Shown piece after piece: positions 13,948-13,983 of a DNA stretch of 13,983 nucleotides (the first letter of the stretch is position 1; every line of letters begins with the position of its first letter). The position numbers and the translations under genes were made by a program. Under the pieces are notes generated by a model. That model saw only the letters and a program-made list of their open reading frames with translations. It made no database searches and was not told where the DNA came from. The stretch is from CAZYVD01 sp964651045 (lineage in GTDB: Bacteria > Zhuqueibacterota > QNDG01 > DSAB01), in contig CAZYVD010000065.1 of the NCBI GenBank assembly GCA_964651045.1, positions 1-13,983 of the forward strand, read 5' to 3'.

Positions 13948-13983
13948 TGGAGGAATGATAAAGTTTCGTATAGTTTTTCCTAT

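Larger units (their letters stand above)
13518..13983. other. Gene-free stretch packed with palindromic repeats
   Basis: No credible coding region on either strand. The stretch holds at least six hairpin-forming or repeated units, listed separately, and looks like a landing zone for small non-coding palindromic repeats downstream of the glycan cluster. Reading frames across it are translations of repeats. I see no convincing promoter in the last 35 bases. Confidence 0.7.

Overview
The window is an AT-rich bacterial chromosome segment from a Gram-negative-type organism. It encodes an exported hexaheme c-type cytochrome, an exported selenoprotein, a UbiB-family kinase-like protein and surface-polysaccharide genes. 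This mix fits an uncultured anaerobe or respiratory-versatile lineage of the Desulfobacterota/Nitrospirota/Schekmanbacteria kind. That placement is inferred from gene content only and is weak. UGA ends several ordinary genes here, so it is a real stop codon in this organism, which makes the one in-frame UGA discussed below meaningful.

Layout. The left part is read on the minus strand. At 813-1463 lies an iodothyronine-deiodinase-like redoxin selenoprotein, read through an in-frame UGA at 1218-1220 and preceded by its own consensus promoter. It is followed by two hairpins, the hexaheme cytochrome (68-703) and the first 17 codons of a further gene (1-51). This is a small exported redox module. 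Upstream of it, a minus-strand operon ychF - phasin-like coiled-coil protein - ubiB (4658 down to 1556) is driven by a consensus promoter at 4697-4725, and its last two genes are translationally coupled by a 4-base overlap.

The right part is read on the plus strand. coaE (4808-5404) has a divergent promoter. After a 242-bp AT-rich gap comes a very tight cluster: manC (GDP-mannose synthesis), a PtsN-like EIIA protein, a short C4 zinc-ribbon protein, a 1068-residue fusion of an Endonuclease-Q-type PHP nuclease with a UvrD/PcrA-type helicase, a Wzx-like lipid-linked oligosaccharide flippase and a family-4 glycosyltransferase. Gaps are 22, 4 and 8 bases, then overlaps of 1 and 19 bases. The cluster mixes surface-glycan assembly, phosphotransfer regulation and DNA repair on what is probably one transcript.

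The last 466 bases (13518-13983) hold no credible gene. They are packed with palindromic small repeats, including two 63-bp direct copies of a hairpin element and a 62-nt double-hairpin palindrome.

The two most notable items are (1) the UGA-containing deiodinase-like gene, which a standard gene caller would split or truncate, and (2) the EndoQ-UvrD fusion, which ends exactly in a bacterial sliding-clamp-binding pentapeptide (QLKLF) and carries a second clamp-like pentapeptide (QESLF) at the junction of its two halves. Together these suggest a single-polypeptide, clamp-tethered machine that nicks at deaminated bases and unwinds from the nick.
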